DNA from: Jiangella sp. DSM 45060
GTDB taxonomy: Bacteria; Actinomycetota; Actinomycetes; Jiangellales; Jiangellaceae
Assembly: GCF_900105175.1 (NCBI RefSeq)
Contig: NZ_LT629771.1
Coordinates: 1,116,001-1,180,000 of the forward strand
Direction of reading: 5' to 3'
DNA length: 64,000 nucleotides
The notes below the pieces were generated by a model. That model did not search any database. It was not told the DNA's origin and saw only the letters and a list, made by a program, of their open reading frames with translations. A program made the position numbers and the translations under genes. Within the stretch, counting starts at the first letter, position 1. Each line of letters begins with the position of its first letter. This document shows, one piece after another, positions 1 through 8,157 of this stretch.

Positions 1-645
1 ACCGTCACCGGGAAGACGCTGGCCGAGAACCTCGCCGACATCGCGCCGCCCGACGTCGACGGCAAGATCATCCACGCCATGGGCGACCCCATCCACCAGA
101 CCGGCGGCCTGACCATCCTGCGCGGCTCGCTCGCGCCCGACGGCGCCGTCGTCAAGTCGGCAGGCTTCGACACCGCCGTCTTCGAGGGCACCGCCAAGGT
201 GTTCGACGGCGAGCGCGGCGCCATGGACGCCGTCGAGAACAACACGCTGGAGAAGGGCGACGTCATCGTCATCCGCTACGAGGGCCCGAAGGGCGGCCCC
301 GGCATGCGCGAGATGCTCGCCGTCACCGGCGCCATCAAGGGCGCCGGCCTGGGCAAGGACGTCCTGCTGGTCACCGACGGCCGGTTCTCCGGCGGCACCA
401 CCGGCCCGTGCATCGGCCACGTCGCGCCCGAGGCCGTCGACGGCGGGCCCATCGCGTTCGTCCAGAACGGCGACCGCATCCGGCTCGACCTCGCCGCCCG
501 CACGCTCGAGCTGCTGGTCGACGACGACGAGCTGGCGCGCCGCCGGGCCGGCTGGACGCCGCCGGCGCCGAAGCACGAGCGCGGCGTGCTGGCGAAGTAC
601 GCGAAGCTGGTCGGCTCGGCCGCCAACGGCGCCGTCTGCGACTAA
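1..645 (+). CDS. ilvD: Dihydroxy-acid dehydratase IlvD, C-terminal part (5' end outside window)
   Basis: The open frame runs in from the left edge and ends at TAA. It encodes the C-terminal ~214 residues of IlvD, which dehydrates 2,3-dihydroxy-3-methylbutanoate/pentanoate to the 2-oxo acids of the valine/leucine and isoleucine pathways. Diagnostic stretches are [12 protein letters not shown], the [11 protein letters not shown] loop and GHVAPEA in the swivelling C-terminal domain. The [Fe-S] cysteine region lies upstream, outside the window. It belongs to the same pathway as ilvBNC 16 kb downstream. Identification is secure; the gene is cut only by the window edge. Confidence 0.97.
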   Translation, partial: TVTGKTLAENLADIAPPDVDGKIIHAMGDPIHQTGGLTILRGSLAPDGAVVKSAGFDTAVFEGTAKVFDGERGAMDAVENNTLEKGDVIVIRYEGPKGGPGMREMLAVTGAIKGAGLGKDVLLVTDGRFSGGTTGPCIGHVAPEAVDGGPIAFVQNGDRIRLDLAARTLELLVDDDELARRRAGWTPPAPKHERGVLAKYAKLVGSAANGAVCD

Positions 646-1295
646 GCGGTAGCGCCCTGGTCCTCGTCGGGCCGCAACCCGTCGAGGATCAGGGCGAGAC
701 CGAACGCGAACTCGTCGCCGTAGTCGTAGCCGGGCGCCAGCACGTGCGCCGTCATCAGCTCCATGAGGTGCGGATACGCGCCCTCCGGCAGGCCGGCCCT
801 GATGCCGTCGGTCACCTCGCCGATGTCGCCGTCTCCGGTGAACGGCAGGCTCAGCTCCTGCAGCACGAACCCGTAGAGATAGCTGTCGATGACGGAGACG
901 GCGTGCGCGGCCAGCACGACGGAGAAGCCGCCGGCCCGCAGCGCGCCGAGCACGGCGTCGTGGTGGCGCAACGTCGCGGGTCCGGGGTGGCCGCGGGAGT
1001 CCATCAGCCCGACGGCCCACGGGTGCCGCTTCAGGGCGGCCCGCGCCGAGGCCGCGCGGTCGCGCATGGCCGCCTTCCACTCGGCGCCGTCGGCCGGTAG
1101 CGCGATCTCCGCGAACACCGCGTCGACCATGCCGTCGAGGAGGTCGTCGCGCCCGGCGACGTGGTTGTAGAGCGACATCGCCTCGACCCCGAGCCGCCCG
1201 GCGATGGCCCGCATGCTCGCGCCGGCCTGGCCCTTCTCGTCGGCCAGCGCGACGGCCGCCGCGATGACGCGGTCGCGGGTGAGCGGCGCTCGCAC
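642..1295 (-). CDS. TetR/AcrR-family transcriptional repressor
   Basis: A 217-residue protein. The N-terminal HTH (about residues 5-50: [18 protein letters not shown], then [29 protein letters not shown]) is typical of TetR, and the C-terminal part resembles the TetR_C ligand domain with conserved HPW and GFVLQE stretches. The GTG start is chosen because a GAGGAG ribosome site lies 8 nt upstream and the HTH begins right after it. It ends convergently with ilvD, overlapping the ilvD stop by 4 bp. It is divergent from the NAD(P)-binding protein gene, and the 80-bp gap holds two palindromic operators, so autoregulation and control of the neighbour are likely. The ligand is unknown. Confidence 0.9.
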   Translation of the reverse strand: MRAPLTRDRVIAAAVALADEKGQAGASMRAIAGRLGVEAMSLYNHVAGRDDLLDGMVDAVFAEIALPADGAEWKAAMRDRAASARAALKRHPWAVGLMDSRGHPGPATLRHHDAVLGALRAGGFSVVLAAHAVSVIDSYLYGFVLQELSLPFTGDGDIGEVTDGIRAGLPEGAYPHLMELMTAHVLAPGYDYGDEFAFGLALILDGLRPDEDQGATA

Positions 1296-1314
1296 CGTGT
1301 GGTCTCCTCGCCCC

Positions 1315-1361
1315 TTGACGTACTTACAGTGTAAGCCTAGCGTGTACTTACGGTGTAAGTA
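1315..1361 (+). promoter_or_regulatory. Promoter with two tandem TetR operators
   Basis: TTGACG (1315-1320) and TAGCGT (1338-1343) are spaced 17 bp and drive the rightward gene. Two related palindromes cover the region. Site 1, CTTAC-AGT-GTAAG (1323-1335), lies in the spacer. Site 2, TACTTAC-GGT-GTAAGTA (1345-1361), is a perfect 7-bp-arm palindrome just after the -10, around the expected start. Both share TACTTACNGTGTAAG and are probably bound by the adjacent TetR protein. Confidence 0.8.
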
Positions 1362-1376
1362 TGGAGGGAGCCGGAC

Positions 1377-2063
1377 ATGAAGGTGTGCGTCGTCGGGGCG
1401 TCGGGGAAGCTGGGGCAGTACCTCGTGCGCCACGCGCTGGACCGCGGCTACGAGGTGGTCGGCGTGTGCCGCGAGAAGAGCGTGCCGAAGCTGGCCGCGC
1501 TGGCCGACCGCATGACGATCGTGCCGGGGCCGACGAACGACAGCGAGGTCATCGGCCGGGCCGTCGCCGGCTGCGACGGCGTGCTGAGCGTGCTCGTCCC
1601 GTGGGGCGTCCAGCAGTACTCGTCCGGCACGGCGCAGGCGGTGCTCGATCTCGCCGAGCCGGACGCGCGGCTGGTCTTCTCCTGCGGCTGGCACATCTCG
1701 CGCGACGGCCAGGACCGGTACTCGTGGCGGTTCCGGACGGCGTTGCGCGTCGCCGCCCGCGTGGGGAAGCTGCTGCGCGCCGTCGAGATCGACGACCAGG
1801 ACGAGGCGTGCCGGCGCATCTTCGCCAGCGACCGCCGCTGGACCGTCGTCCGCGGCAGCGACCTCGAGGAGGGCGAGAGCCAGGGCCTGCCGGTGTGGAG
1901 CCGGCACGTCGGCGACCCGGTGCTGGAGAGCAACCTCACCCGGCGCACCGACTTCGCACTGTTCATGATCGAGGCGCTGACGGACGACTCGCTGGTGCGC
2001 GAGGCGCCGGCAATCGTCGGCCGGACGACGCCCAGCGCGCGGGCCGCCAGAATGGGTCCATGA
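1377..2063 (+). CDS. NAD(P)-binding atypical SDR / NmrA-like oxidoreductase
   Basis: A 228-residue single-domain Rossmann protein. The N-terminal VVGASGKLGQYLVRHAL is the GxxGxxG dinucleotide motif of atypical (NmrA/NAD-dependent epimerase-like) SDRs. A later FSCGWHIS stretch corresponds to the strand-4/5 region, with no clear YxxxK. The ATG lies 8-9 nt after GGAGGG. It is divergent from and probably repressed by the TetR gene, an arrangement common for inducible quinone or aldehyde detoxification enzymes, though the substrate cannot be told. Its 3' end overlaps the start of a decayed antitoxin gene by 4 bp. Confidence 0.75.
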   Translation: MKVCVVGASGKLGQYLVRHALDRGYEVVGVCREKSVPKLAALADRMTIVPGPTNDSEVIGRAVAGCDGVLSVLVPWGVQQYSSGTAQAVLDLAEPDARLVFSCGWHISRDGQDRYSWRFRTALRVAARVGKLLRAVEIDDQDEACRRIFASDRRWTVVRGSDLEEGESQGLPVWSRHVGDPVLESNLTRRTDFALFMIEALTDDSLVREAPAIVGRTTPSARAARMGP

Positions 2064-2329
2064 AGACCGTCGGCATTCGCGAACTGAAGCAGAACCCGCA
2101 GGCGGTCATCGAGCGCGTCCGAGAGACCGGCGACGAATACGAGATCACCGTCTACGGGCGCCCCACAGGGGTGCGGATCGTTCGCGACCGTCCCGGGCCG
2201 TGTCGCTGAGTGAACGGTGCCAGCCTCGGGGACGTCACGCCGACGAGCCCGCGGAACGCGGCCGCCTGGCGCAGCGATGTCGGGCGAGCCAGGGCCGATG
2301 AGGTCGCCGATCCCTGGGAGCAGGCGTGA
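2060..2329 (+). pseudogene. Phd/YefM-type antitoxin, interrupted by an in-frame stop
   Basis: The reading frame starts at ATG 2060, 7 nt after a CAGAAT -10-like box. It encodes MKTVGIRELKQNPQAVIERV, a typical Phd/VapB N-terminus. A TGA at 2207-2209 stops it after 49 residues. The same frame then continues with SLGDVTPTSPRNAAAWRSD and ends with DEVADPWEQA at TGA 2327-2329, which looks like the normal antitoxin C-terminus (toxin-binding tail). The simplest reading is one TGG-to-TGA nonsense change in a 90-codon gene. The next gene starts at GTG 2326, giving the usual 4-bp antitoxin/toxin overlap. Confidence 0.75.
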
Positions 2330-2615
2330 TACTGCTCGACACCCGCGCGACGCCGCCGAGCGCACTCGGCGCCTCAACGAACTCGACCAGCGGTTCGACT
2401 GGGTCGGCTTCGACATCGAGTCGACCCGTTCCCTTGGCATGGTCGCGGCCGGCGCACGAGCGACCGGCGCCAAGATCCGCAGCAAGGACGCACTCATCGC
2501 GGCACAGGCTCACCGGCACGGCGCCGCGGTCATGACGGCGAACACCGACGACTTCAGACCCTTCGACCACGACGTGGAAATCGTCGCGCCCGTCCCACGC
2601 ACAGCCGGTCCCTGA
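2326..2615 (+). pseudogene. VapC-like PIN-domain toxin, internally deleted and frameshifted
   Basis: The start GTG-ATA-CTG-CTC-GAC-ACC encodes the PIN N-terminus (V/M)ILLDT with the first catalytic Asp. The frame is then lost. The PIN C-terminal half appears in another frame: RRLNELDQRFDWVGFDIEST, then GAKIRSKDALIAAQAHRHGA and MTANTDDF, and runs to the stop at 2615. About 50 residues between the two pieces, including the central acidic residue region, are missing. Together with the nonsense codon in the antitoxin this indicates a dead toxin-antitoxin module. Confidence 0.75.
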
Positions 2616-2638
2616 AGGTCAGACAGTTCGCACCGGCC

Positions 2639-3298
2639 TCAGCCGAGGACGAACGGCAGCCGCTGGGCGAGGTCGCCGAGCGCGGCGGTCTCGGCAGCCG
2701 TGGGTGCGCGGCGGCCGGTGCCGACGAGCAGCGCGTCGGTGTCGGAGAGCGAGGCGGGGAAGGTGACCCCGGCGATCCGCTGCAGCGCGGCCCGGCACGC
2801 CGCCAGCGCGTCGGCCGGCGGTCCGGGCGGCCGAAGCGGCCCGGACGGCAGGTGCGCGATCAGGTCCAGGTGGTGCAGCGTCCACTCGAGCACGTACGCG
2901 GACAGGTAGTCGCCCGCCGTCAGCACCAGGTCCTTGGTGGCGACGACGGCGGCGGGATCGGCCAGCGCGGCCGCCCGGCCGGCCGCCGCGCCGAGGTCGT
3001 CGAGGTGGAACTTGAGCAGCGCGGGGTCGCCGTAGGCGGCGGCCAGCCGGGGGATCAGCGCGTCCAGCGGGTCGTCGCCGGTGGGCGGGTCGACCAGCAG
3101 CCAGTAGCCGTCGGCGTCGGCCGTCGGCTCCGTGTCGGACGGCGTGACCAGCGTGATCAGCACGTCCTGCGCGTCGATGACGAGGTGGCAGACGAGGTCG
3201 CGGACCAGCCAGCCGGCGCATCCGGACGGCCGGGCGAAGGCGTCGTCAGGCAGGGCGGCCACGGCGCCGAGCAGCGCCGACCACGAGCGCGCGAACAT
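2639..3298 (-). CDS. DinB-like / mycothiol-dependent maleylpyruvate isomerase-family protein
   Basis: 219 residues. The N-terminal part (W-LVRDLVCHLVIDAQDVL) and the later EWTLHHLDLIAHL stretch give the three-His-type metal site of the DinB/MDMPI four-helix bundle (TIGR03083-like actinobacterial proteins), and the C-terminal third (DALLVGTGRRAPTAAET) fits the extra MDMPI domain. Members are thiol-dependent transferases or isomerases using mycothiol, but many have no known substrate. It is the last gene of the minus-strand catabolic operon, starting 17 nt after the reductase gene. Function within the pathway is inferred only from position. Confidence 0.7.
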   Translation of the reverse strand: MFARSWSALLGAVAALPDDAFARPSGCAGWLVRDLVCHLVIDAQDVLITLVTPSDTEPTADADGYWLLVDPPTGDDPLDALIPRLAAAYGDPALLKFHLDDLGAAAGRAAALADPAAVVATKDLVLTAGDYLSAYVLEWTLHHLDLIAHLPSGPLRPPGPPADALAACRAALQRIAGVTFPASLSDTDALLVGTGRRAPTAAETAALGDLAQRLPFVLG

Positions 3299-3315
3299 TC
3301 CCGCACCGTATCGGG

Positions 3316-4194
3316 TCAGGCGTCGCCGCGCAGGTAGCGGGCGAGCACGCTCATGTCCTCGTCGCCCAGGCCGGCTGCGACGGCGTCGGCGACGGCCCGG
3401 CGGTTGACGACGGCCTGCGGCATCGACGTGCCGGAGCGGGCGGCGAGGTCGAGGATGAGGTCGAGGTCCTTGCCGACGAGGCCGAGGGTGAACGCGACCG
3501 GCGTCTCCTCCGGCCGCTCGAACGCGGCCCGCTTGTACTGGACGAACGGCGCGCCGGCGACGCTGTTGGCGAACACCTCGTACGCGGACTCGCGGGACAC
3601 GCCGGACCGCTCGGCCAGCACCAGCGCCTCGGACACCGCATGGTTGAGCGCGTGCACCAGCGCGTTGACCGCCAGCTTCATCGTCGCGCCGGCGCCGTGG
3701 CCGCCGACGTGGAAGACCTGCCGGGCGAGCAGGTCGAGCACCGGCCGCGCGCGGTCGAGGTCAGCGGCGGCCCCGCCGGCCATGACGGTCAGCTCGCCCC
3801 GTTCGACCACCGGCACGCTGCCCGAGACCGGGGTGTCCAGCATCGCCCCGCCGCCGGCGGCGACCAGCTCCGCCAGGTCGACGGCCGTCGAGGGCGCGAC
3901 GGTGCTGGCGTCGGCGACGACGGTGCCCGGTCCGGCGCCAGCGGCGACACCGTCCGGGCCCTCGTACGCGGCCCGGCAGGCGGCGTCGTCGGCCAGCGAG
4001 ATCAGGACGACGGGGCCCGCGGCGGCCGCCCCCCGTGCGGTCGCCGCGACCCGTGCTCCCGTCGCCGCCGCCACCCCGGCCGCCCGCGCCGTCGTCCGGT
4101 TCCACAGCACGACCTCGCGACCGGACGCGCGCAGCCGCGCCGTCATCGCCGCGCCCATCCGCCCGGCCCCGATCACGCCCACCGCGTCGTTCAT
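3316..4194 (-). CDS. NAD(P)-dependent beta-hydroxyacid dehydrogenase (HIBADH family)
   Basis: 292 residues, the family's usual length. The N-terminal GVIGAGRMGAAM is the GxGxxG cofactor loop; WNRTTARA follows strand 2, where Asn-Arg suggests NADP(H). DTPVSGSVPVVERGEL is the substrate-binding loop and MKLAVNALVHALN carries the expected catalytic lysine near residue 170. It probably oxidises a 3-hydroxy acid or reduces a semialdehyde such as tartronate semialdehyde. Its ATG overlaps the SDR stop (ATGA), so it is translationally coupled inside the catabolic operon. Confidence 0.85.
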   Translation of the reverse strand: MNDAVGVIGAGRMGAAMTARLRASGREVVLWNRTTARAAGVAAATGARVAATARGAAAAGPVVLISLADDAACRAAYEGPDGVAAGAGPGTVVADASTVAPSTAVDLAELVAAGGGAMLDTPVSGSVPVVERGELTVMAGGAAADLDRARPVLDLLARQVFHVGGHGAGATMKLAVNALVHALNHAVSEALVLAERSGVSRESAYEVFANSVAGAPFVQYKRAAFERPEETPVAFTLGLVGKDLDLILDLAARSGTSMPQAVVNRRAVADAVAAGLGDEDMSVLARYLRGDA

Positions 4195-4877
4195 GCCAGC
4201 AGCCAGCCGCCGTCGACGTTGAGGTTGACGCCGTTCATCGCCGGGTTGCGCAGCAGGAAGTCCACCGCGTCGGCGACGTCGGCCATGGTCGCCAGGCGCC
4301 CGATCGGCGTCCGCGCGATGATCGCGTCGAGTGGCTTGCCGCTCCAGAACGGGCTGTCGCCGACGATGCCCGGGTGGACGGCGTTGACCCGCAGCGGCGC
4401 CAGTTCGACGGCCAGCGTGTGCACCAGGCCCGCGATGCCGCCGTTGATCGTCGACACCGTCGTCGAGCCCGGGTACGGCCGGTCCTTGGCCAGCCCGCCG
4501 AACAGCACGACGGCGCCGTCGGGCGTCATGCGCGGCAGCAGCGCGTGCACGACCTCGGTGTACCCGACCAGCTTGAGCGTCACCAGTCGCATCGCCCGCT
4601 CGACGGAGTAGTCGGCGGCGGTGTTCTGGTCGCGGTCGATGGCCGCGACCACCAGGTGGTCGACCCGCTCGACGCCGGACAGGGCGGCGCCGATGCCGCC
4701 GGGGTCGGACAGCTCGACGGCGACACCGCGGCAGCGCGCCCCGATCTCGGCGGCCACCGCCGCACAGCGAGAATCGTCGCGGCCGGTGATGACGACGTCG
4801 TCGCCGGCCTTCACCCGGCGTCGGGCCAGCTCCAGCCCGATGCCGGACGTGCCGCCGACGATCACGATGGTGGTCAC
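4191..4877 (-). CDS. SDR-fold protein lacking the YxxxK catalytic pair
   Basis: 228 residues. The N-terminal VGGTSGIGLELARRR is the SDR TGxxxGxG-type motif and the C-terminal DVADAVDFLLRN and GVNLNVDGGW are classic SDR ends. At the catalytic position, where classical SDRs have YxxxK, this protein reads STTVSTINGGIAGLVHTLA, so both Tyr and Lys are absent. It may be a non-redox or altered SDR. Same-family proteins with this substitution are known among sorbose/YgfF-like SDRs, but no substrate can be assigned. Overlaps of 4 bp with both neighbours mark tight coupling. Confidence 0.8.
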   Translation of the reverse strand: MTTIVIVGGTSGIGLELARRRVKAGDDVVITGRDDSRCAAVAAEIGARCRGVAVELSDPGGIGAALSGVERVDHLVVAAIDRDQNTAADYSVERAMRLVTLKLVGYTEVVHALLPRMTPDGAVVLFGGLAKDRPYPGSTTVSTINGGIAGLVHTLAVELAPLRVNAVHPGIVGDSPFWSGKPLDAIIARTPIGRLATMADVADAVDFLLRNPAMNGVNLNVDGGWLLA

Positions 4878-5776
4878 GCCGAACCTCCCAGGACGTCGCG
4901 CAGATGGTTCCAGTCGCGGGCGAACCGGTACGAGTACCGCGGCGGCGGCGCCGGCGCCTGCGTCTCCAGCCAGCGCAGCGTGCCGCCGCCGGCGTTGCGG
5001 AACGCGTGCGGGCAGCCGACCCCGGCCCAGGCGACGTCGCCGGCCTCGAGCAGGTAGGTCCGCCCGTCGAAGGACGCCTCGACCGCGCCCTCGAGGATGA
5101 GGTACGTCTCCTCGAACGGGTGGTCGTGCGGCGTGGTCGCGCCGTCGGGGTCGTACTGCACCATGAACATCGTGGTCAGTATGGCCCCGAGATCGCTGTC
5201 GACCATCTGCTTGACGTTGATGCCGCCGTAGACGAGCAGCGCGGTGCGCATGCTGGCCGACACCGCGAGCAGGTCCTGCGACTGTTTCGCCGGGTCCATG
5301 TGTCCCGGCCGGATCGTCCCGAACCGGTACGTGCGCGGGTCACGCACGTCGATCGGGACCACCGGCCGCGACTCGTCCAGCGGCGGCACCAGGAACGTGT
5401 CGCCGTCGAACGCGTCGCGCGGCTGTGGGCCCTGCATCTCCGCCCACCGCGCCGGGCGGTCGCCGTCGCACCGCCACGCGTGCGGCACCGCGACCGGCAG
5501 CAGTCCGTAGTCGCCCTCGGACAGCCGGTAGGAGCCGTCCGGTGTGGTCAGGATCGCCGACCCGGACAGCAGGTGGAAGCTCTCCTCGAACGAGTGGACG
5601 TGGGCCGGCACCGACCCGCCGGGATCCAGCTCGCAGACGCCGAACCCGGTGTGGACGGCGCCCTCCTGCTCGCCCACCACGGTCCAGCGCCGGTAGCCGG
5701 TGGCGCCCGCCGCCCAGCCCTCCGGCGCCGCGAACCCGGCCTGCGCACCCCGGCGGATCAGGTGCCGGTCGCTCAT
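4874..5776 (-). CDS. Bicupin-domain protein
   Basis: 300 residues with two cupin barrels. The first holds PAHVHSFEESFHLLSGSA (about residues 57-75) and LPVAVPHAW; the second holds TTPHDHPFEETYLILEGAV and GVGCPHAFRN. Each gives the His-x-His-x(3-4)-Glu plus later His metal site. The two-barrel layout resembles (S)-ureidoglycine aminohydrolase and related bicupins, but similarity seen by eye is only architectural. In this operon it may be an isomerase, hydrolase or lyase step. It overlaps amidohydrolase and SDR genes by 4 bp each. Confidence 0.8.
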   Translation of the reverse strand: MSDRHLIRRGAQAGFAAPEGWAAGATGYRRWTVVGEQEGAVHTGFGVCELDPGGSVPAHVHSFEESFHLLSGSAILTTPDGSYRLSEGDYGLLPVAVPHAWRCDGDRPARWAEMQGPQPRDAFDGDTFLVPPLDESRPVVPIDVRDPRTYRFGTIRPGHMDPAKQSQDLLAVSASMRTALLVYGGINVKQMVDSDLGAILTTMFMVQYDPDGATTPHDHPFEETYLILEGAVEASFDGRTYLLEAGDVAWAGVGCPHAFRNAGGGTLRWLETQAPAPPPRYSYRFARDWNHLRDVLGGSA

Positions 5777-7134
5777 ACGGGCGCCGCCTGCCGCTGCTGC
5801 GCGGCGGCCGCCACCAGCCGTTCCTGCGCCGCCTCGACGAGACCGCGGGCCCGGCCGACGTCGGCGAGCAGCCGGCCGCCGCGCTTGCGGACGACGCCGT
5901 CGACGATGACGGTGTCGACGTTGGACACGTCGGCTGCCAGTACGACCGCGGCCACGGGGTCCATGACCGGGGCGACGTTGAGCGCCGTCGCGTCGATCAG
6001 CACGACGTCGGCCCGCTTGCCCGGCGTCAGCGAGCCGGCGCGGTCCTCCACCCCGGCCACCTTGGCCCCGTTGATCGTCGCCATCTCCAGCATCTGCCGC
6101 GCCGTCGGCATGGTCTCGGGCACGGCGGTGTCGGCCGTCCAGGAGACCGCGTTGACGCGCGCCCGCTCGCCCGCGAACGCCCCCCGCATCTGCGTGAACA
6201 TGTCGCCCGGCACCGTCGTGACGACGTCGATCGACAGGCTCGGCGGCAGCCCGAACTGGTAGCTCTTCGCGACCGGCGGCCAGCCGTGACCCATCTGCAG
6301 CTCGACCTGCGCGGCGATCGAGATGGTGCCCCCGGTGTCGGCGACCCGCCGCCACTCGTGGTCGCTGAAGTAGCAGCAGTGCACATAGGTGGTGTCCGGG
6401 CCGAGCAGGCCGAGCCGGTCCAGCTGCTCCACCATGGCGAACCGCCCGGCCAGCCGGCCCATCGCGACGTGGACGGTGATCGGGATGCCGACCTCGCGGG
6501 CCAGCGCCCACTCCGCCCGCACGACGTCGTCCTGGCAGAACCCGGGCCCGCGGGTGGCGAGTCCCATCGTCAGCAGGCCGTCGTCGCCGGAGACGTAGGT
6601 GTCGCGGATGCGCCGGACGTCGTCACCCGGGATGACTTCGGCGCTGTTGAACCAGTACTTCGCCAGCGACGTGTTCGCCGAGCCGTAGGCGTACTGCGCG
6701 CGCAGCCCCGCCTCCTTGAGCCCGGCGATGGCGGCGTCGGGATGCTCCGGCGTGTTGTTGATGTGCGACCAGTCGACCAGCGTCGTGATGCCGGCGTTCA
6801 GGCACTCCAGCGACCCCGCGAGGTTGCTCGCGTACACGTCGTCGGGCTGGTAGAGCGGGGCGAACGTGTCGAGGATCTCGACGAAGTAGTCGTCCAGCGT
6901 GGCGTTCGGCGCGGAGGTGCGGATCGCCGTCTCCCAGGTGTGCCGGTGGGTGTCGACGAACCCGGGGATGACGATGTGCCCGGCCGCGTCGATGGTCTCG
7001 GCGTCGGCGTCGATCTTGGGCTGGACGGCGACGATGGCGCCGTCCTCGATCAGCACGTCGGCGCCGGCGATCTCGCCGATGTCCGGATCCATGCTGATCA
7101 CGTGGCCGTTGCGGATCAGGAGTCGGGTGCTCAA
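5773..7134 (-). CDS. Amidohydrolase-superfamily deaminase/hydrolase (TrzA/SsnA/AtzB-like)
   Basis: 453 residues. VDTHRHTWE gives the N-terminal HxH metal ligands after strand 1, VHVAMG a central His, YVHCCYFSDHEW a second His, and SWTADTA the position of the metal-binding Asp. The terminal GSLTPGKRADVVLID segment and the VDGVVRKRGG beta-sandwich tail are typical of cytosine-deaminase/chlorohydrolase-like enzymes. The start is TTG, 45 nt after the E1 beta stop; no better codon is available. It likely removes an amino or halide group from a ring or ureide substrate. Confidence 0.88.
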   Translation of the reverse strand: MSTRLLIRNGHVISMDPDIGEIAGADVLIEDGAIVAVQPKIDADAETIDAAGHIVIPGFVDTHRHTWETAIRTSAPNATLDDYFVEILDTFAPLYQPDDVYASNLAGSLECLNAGITTLVDWSHINNTPEHPDAAIAGLKEAGLRAQYAYGSANTSLAKYWFNSAEVIPGDDVRRIRDTYVSGDDGLLTMGLATRGPGFCQDDVVRAEWALAREVGIPITVHVAMGRLAGRFAMVEQLDRLGLLGPDTTYVHCCYFSDHEWRRVADTGGTISIAAQVELQMGHGWPPVAKSYQFGLPPSLSIDVVTTVPGDMFTQMRGAFAGERARVNAVSWTADTAVPETMPTARQMLEMATINGAKVAGVEDRAGSLTPGKRADVVLIDATALNVAPVMDPVAAVVLAADVSNVDTVIVDGVVRKRGGRLLADVGRARGLVEAAQERLVAAAAQQRQAAPV

Positions 7135-7179
7135 GGGACCATCCCCTCGTCGCGACGGGTGAGCGGTGCAGTCGTAGGG

Positions 7180-8157
7180 TCAGTAGGTCGCGAGGCTCCG
7201 CACGGCGTCGGCCACCTTGTCCACGGTGGGGATCACCTGGTCCTCCAGAGCGTCGGCGAACGGCAGCGGCACGTTGGCGCCCGCCACCCGCTTGACCGGC
7301 GCGTCCAGCAGCTCGAATCCTTCGTCGGCGACGACGGAGACGACGGTGCCGCCCCAGCCGCCCTGGTACGGGTTCTCCTCGACGACGACCAGCCGGGACG
7401 TCCGCGCGACGGAGCGCAGCACGGCCGTGACGTCCAGCGGGATCAGCGTCCGCAGGTCCAGCACCTCGGCATCGATGCCCTCGGCGGCCAGCCGCTGCGC
7501 CGCGGCCAGCGCCAGCGGCACCGTCGACGCGAGCGCGACCAGCGTGACGTCGCCGCCCTCGCGCCGCACGGCCGCCTCGCCGAACGGCACGACGTGGTCG
7601 TCGGGCGCGGGCGCGCCCTTGCCGGCCAGCAGGCCCTTGTGCTCGAAGAACACGACGGGGTCGTCGCTGCGGACGGCGCTGGCCATCAGGCCGACGACGT
7701 CCGCCGGGGTCGACGGCGCGGCGATCTTCAGGCCGGGCACGGTGAGCACCCAGTTCTCGACCGCCTGCGAGTGCTGCGCGCCGAAGCCCAGCCCGCCGCC
7801 GTTCGCCGTCCGCACCACCAGCGGGACCGTCACCTGTCCGCCGGTCATGTAGCGGACCTTCGGGATCTCGTTGGCGAGGTAGTCCCAGCAGCAGGCCAGG
7901 AAGTCGCTGAACATGATCTCGGCGACCGGGCGCATCCCCGTCATGGCCGCGCCCATGGCCGCGCCGACGATCGCCTGCTCCGATATCGGGGTGTCCCAGA
8001 CGCGGTCCGGGCCGAACTCCTCGAACAGCCCGACGGTGGTCTTGAAGACGCCGCCGGCCGCGCCGATGTCCTCGCCCAGGCACACGACGGACGGGTCGCG
8101 GCGCATCTCGCGGGCGATACCCTCGGCCACCGAATCCCGGTACGTCACGTCCGCCAT
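7180..8157 (-). CDS. 2-oxoacid dehydrogenase E1 component, beta subunit
   Basis: 325 residues. Features of PDH/BCKDH/acetoin-dehydrogenase E1 beta are seen: CLGEDIGAAGGVFKTT, DTPISEQAIVGAAMGAAM (the Glu that activates TPP is in this region), PVAEIMFSDFL, and VVVEENPYQGGWG near the C-terminal domain. GGAGGTG lies 4 nt before the ATG, and the start overlaps the E1 alpha stop by 13 nt. No E2 (lipoyl transacylase) or E3 gene is in the operon, so it either borrows these or acts as a decarboxylase/ligase. Confidence 0.93.
   Translation of the reverse strand: MADVTYRDSVAEGIAREMRRDPSVVCLGEDIGAAGGVFKTTVGLFEEFGPDRVWDTPISEQAIVGAAMGAAMTGMRPVAEIMFSDFLACCWDYLANEIPKVRYMTGGQVTVPLVVRTANGGGLGFGAQHSQAVENWVLTVPGLKIAAPSTPADVVGLMASAVRSDDPVVFFEHKGLLAGKGAPAPDDHVVPFGEAAVRREGGDVTLVALASTVPLALAAAQRLAAEGIDAEVLDLRTLIPLDVTAVLRSVARTSRLVVVEENPYQGGWGGTVVSVVADEGFELLDAPVKRVAGANVPLPFADALEDQVIPTVDKVADAVRSLATY

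Noticed and set aside
4874-5776. Calling the bicupin (S)-ureidoglycine aminohydrolase
   Set aside because: Only the two-cupin layout and His/Glu motifs match; no allantoin genes are present, so the specific name is not supported.
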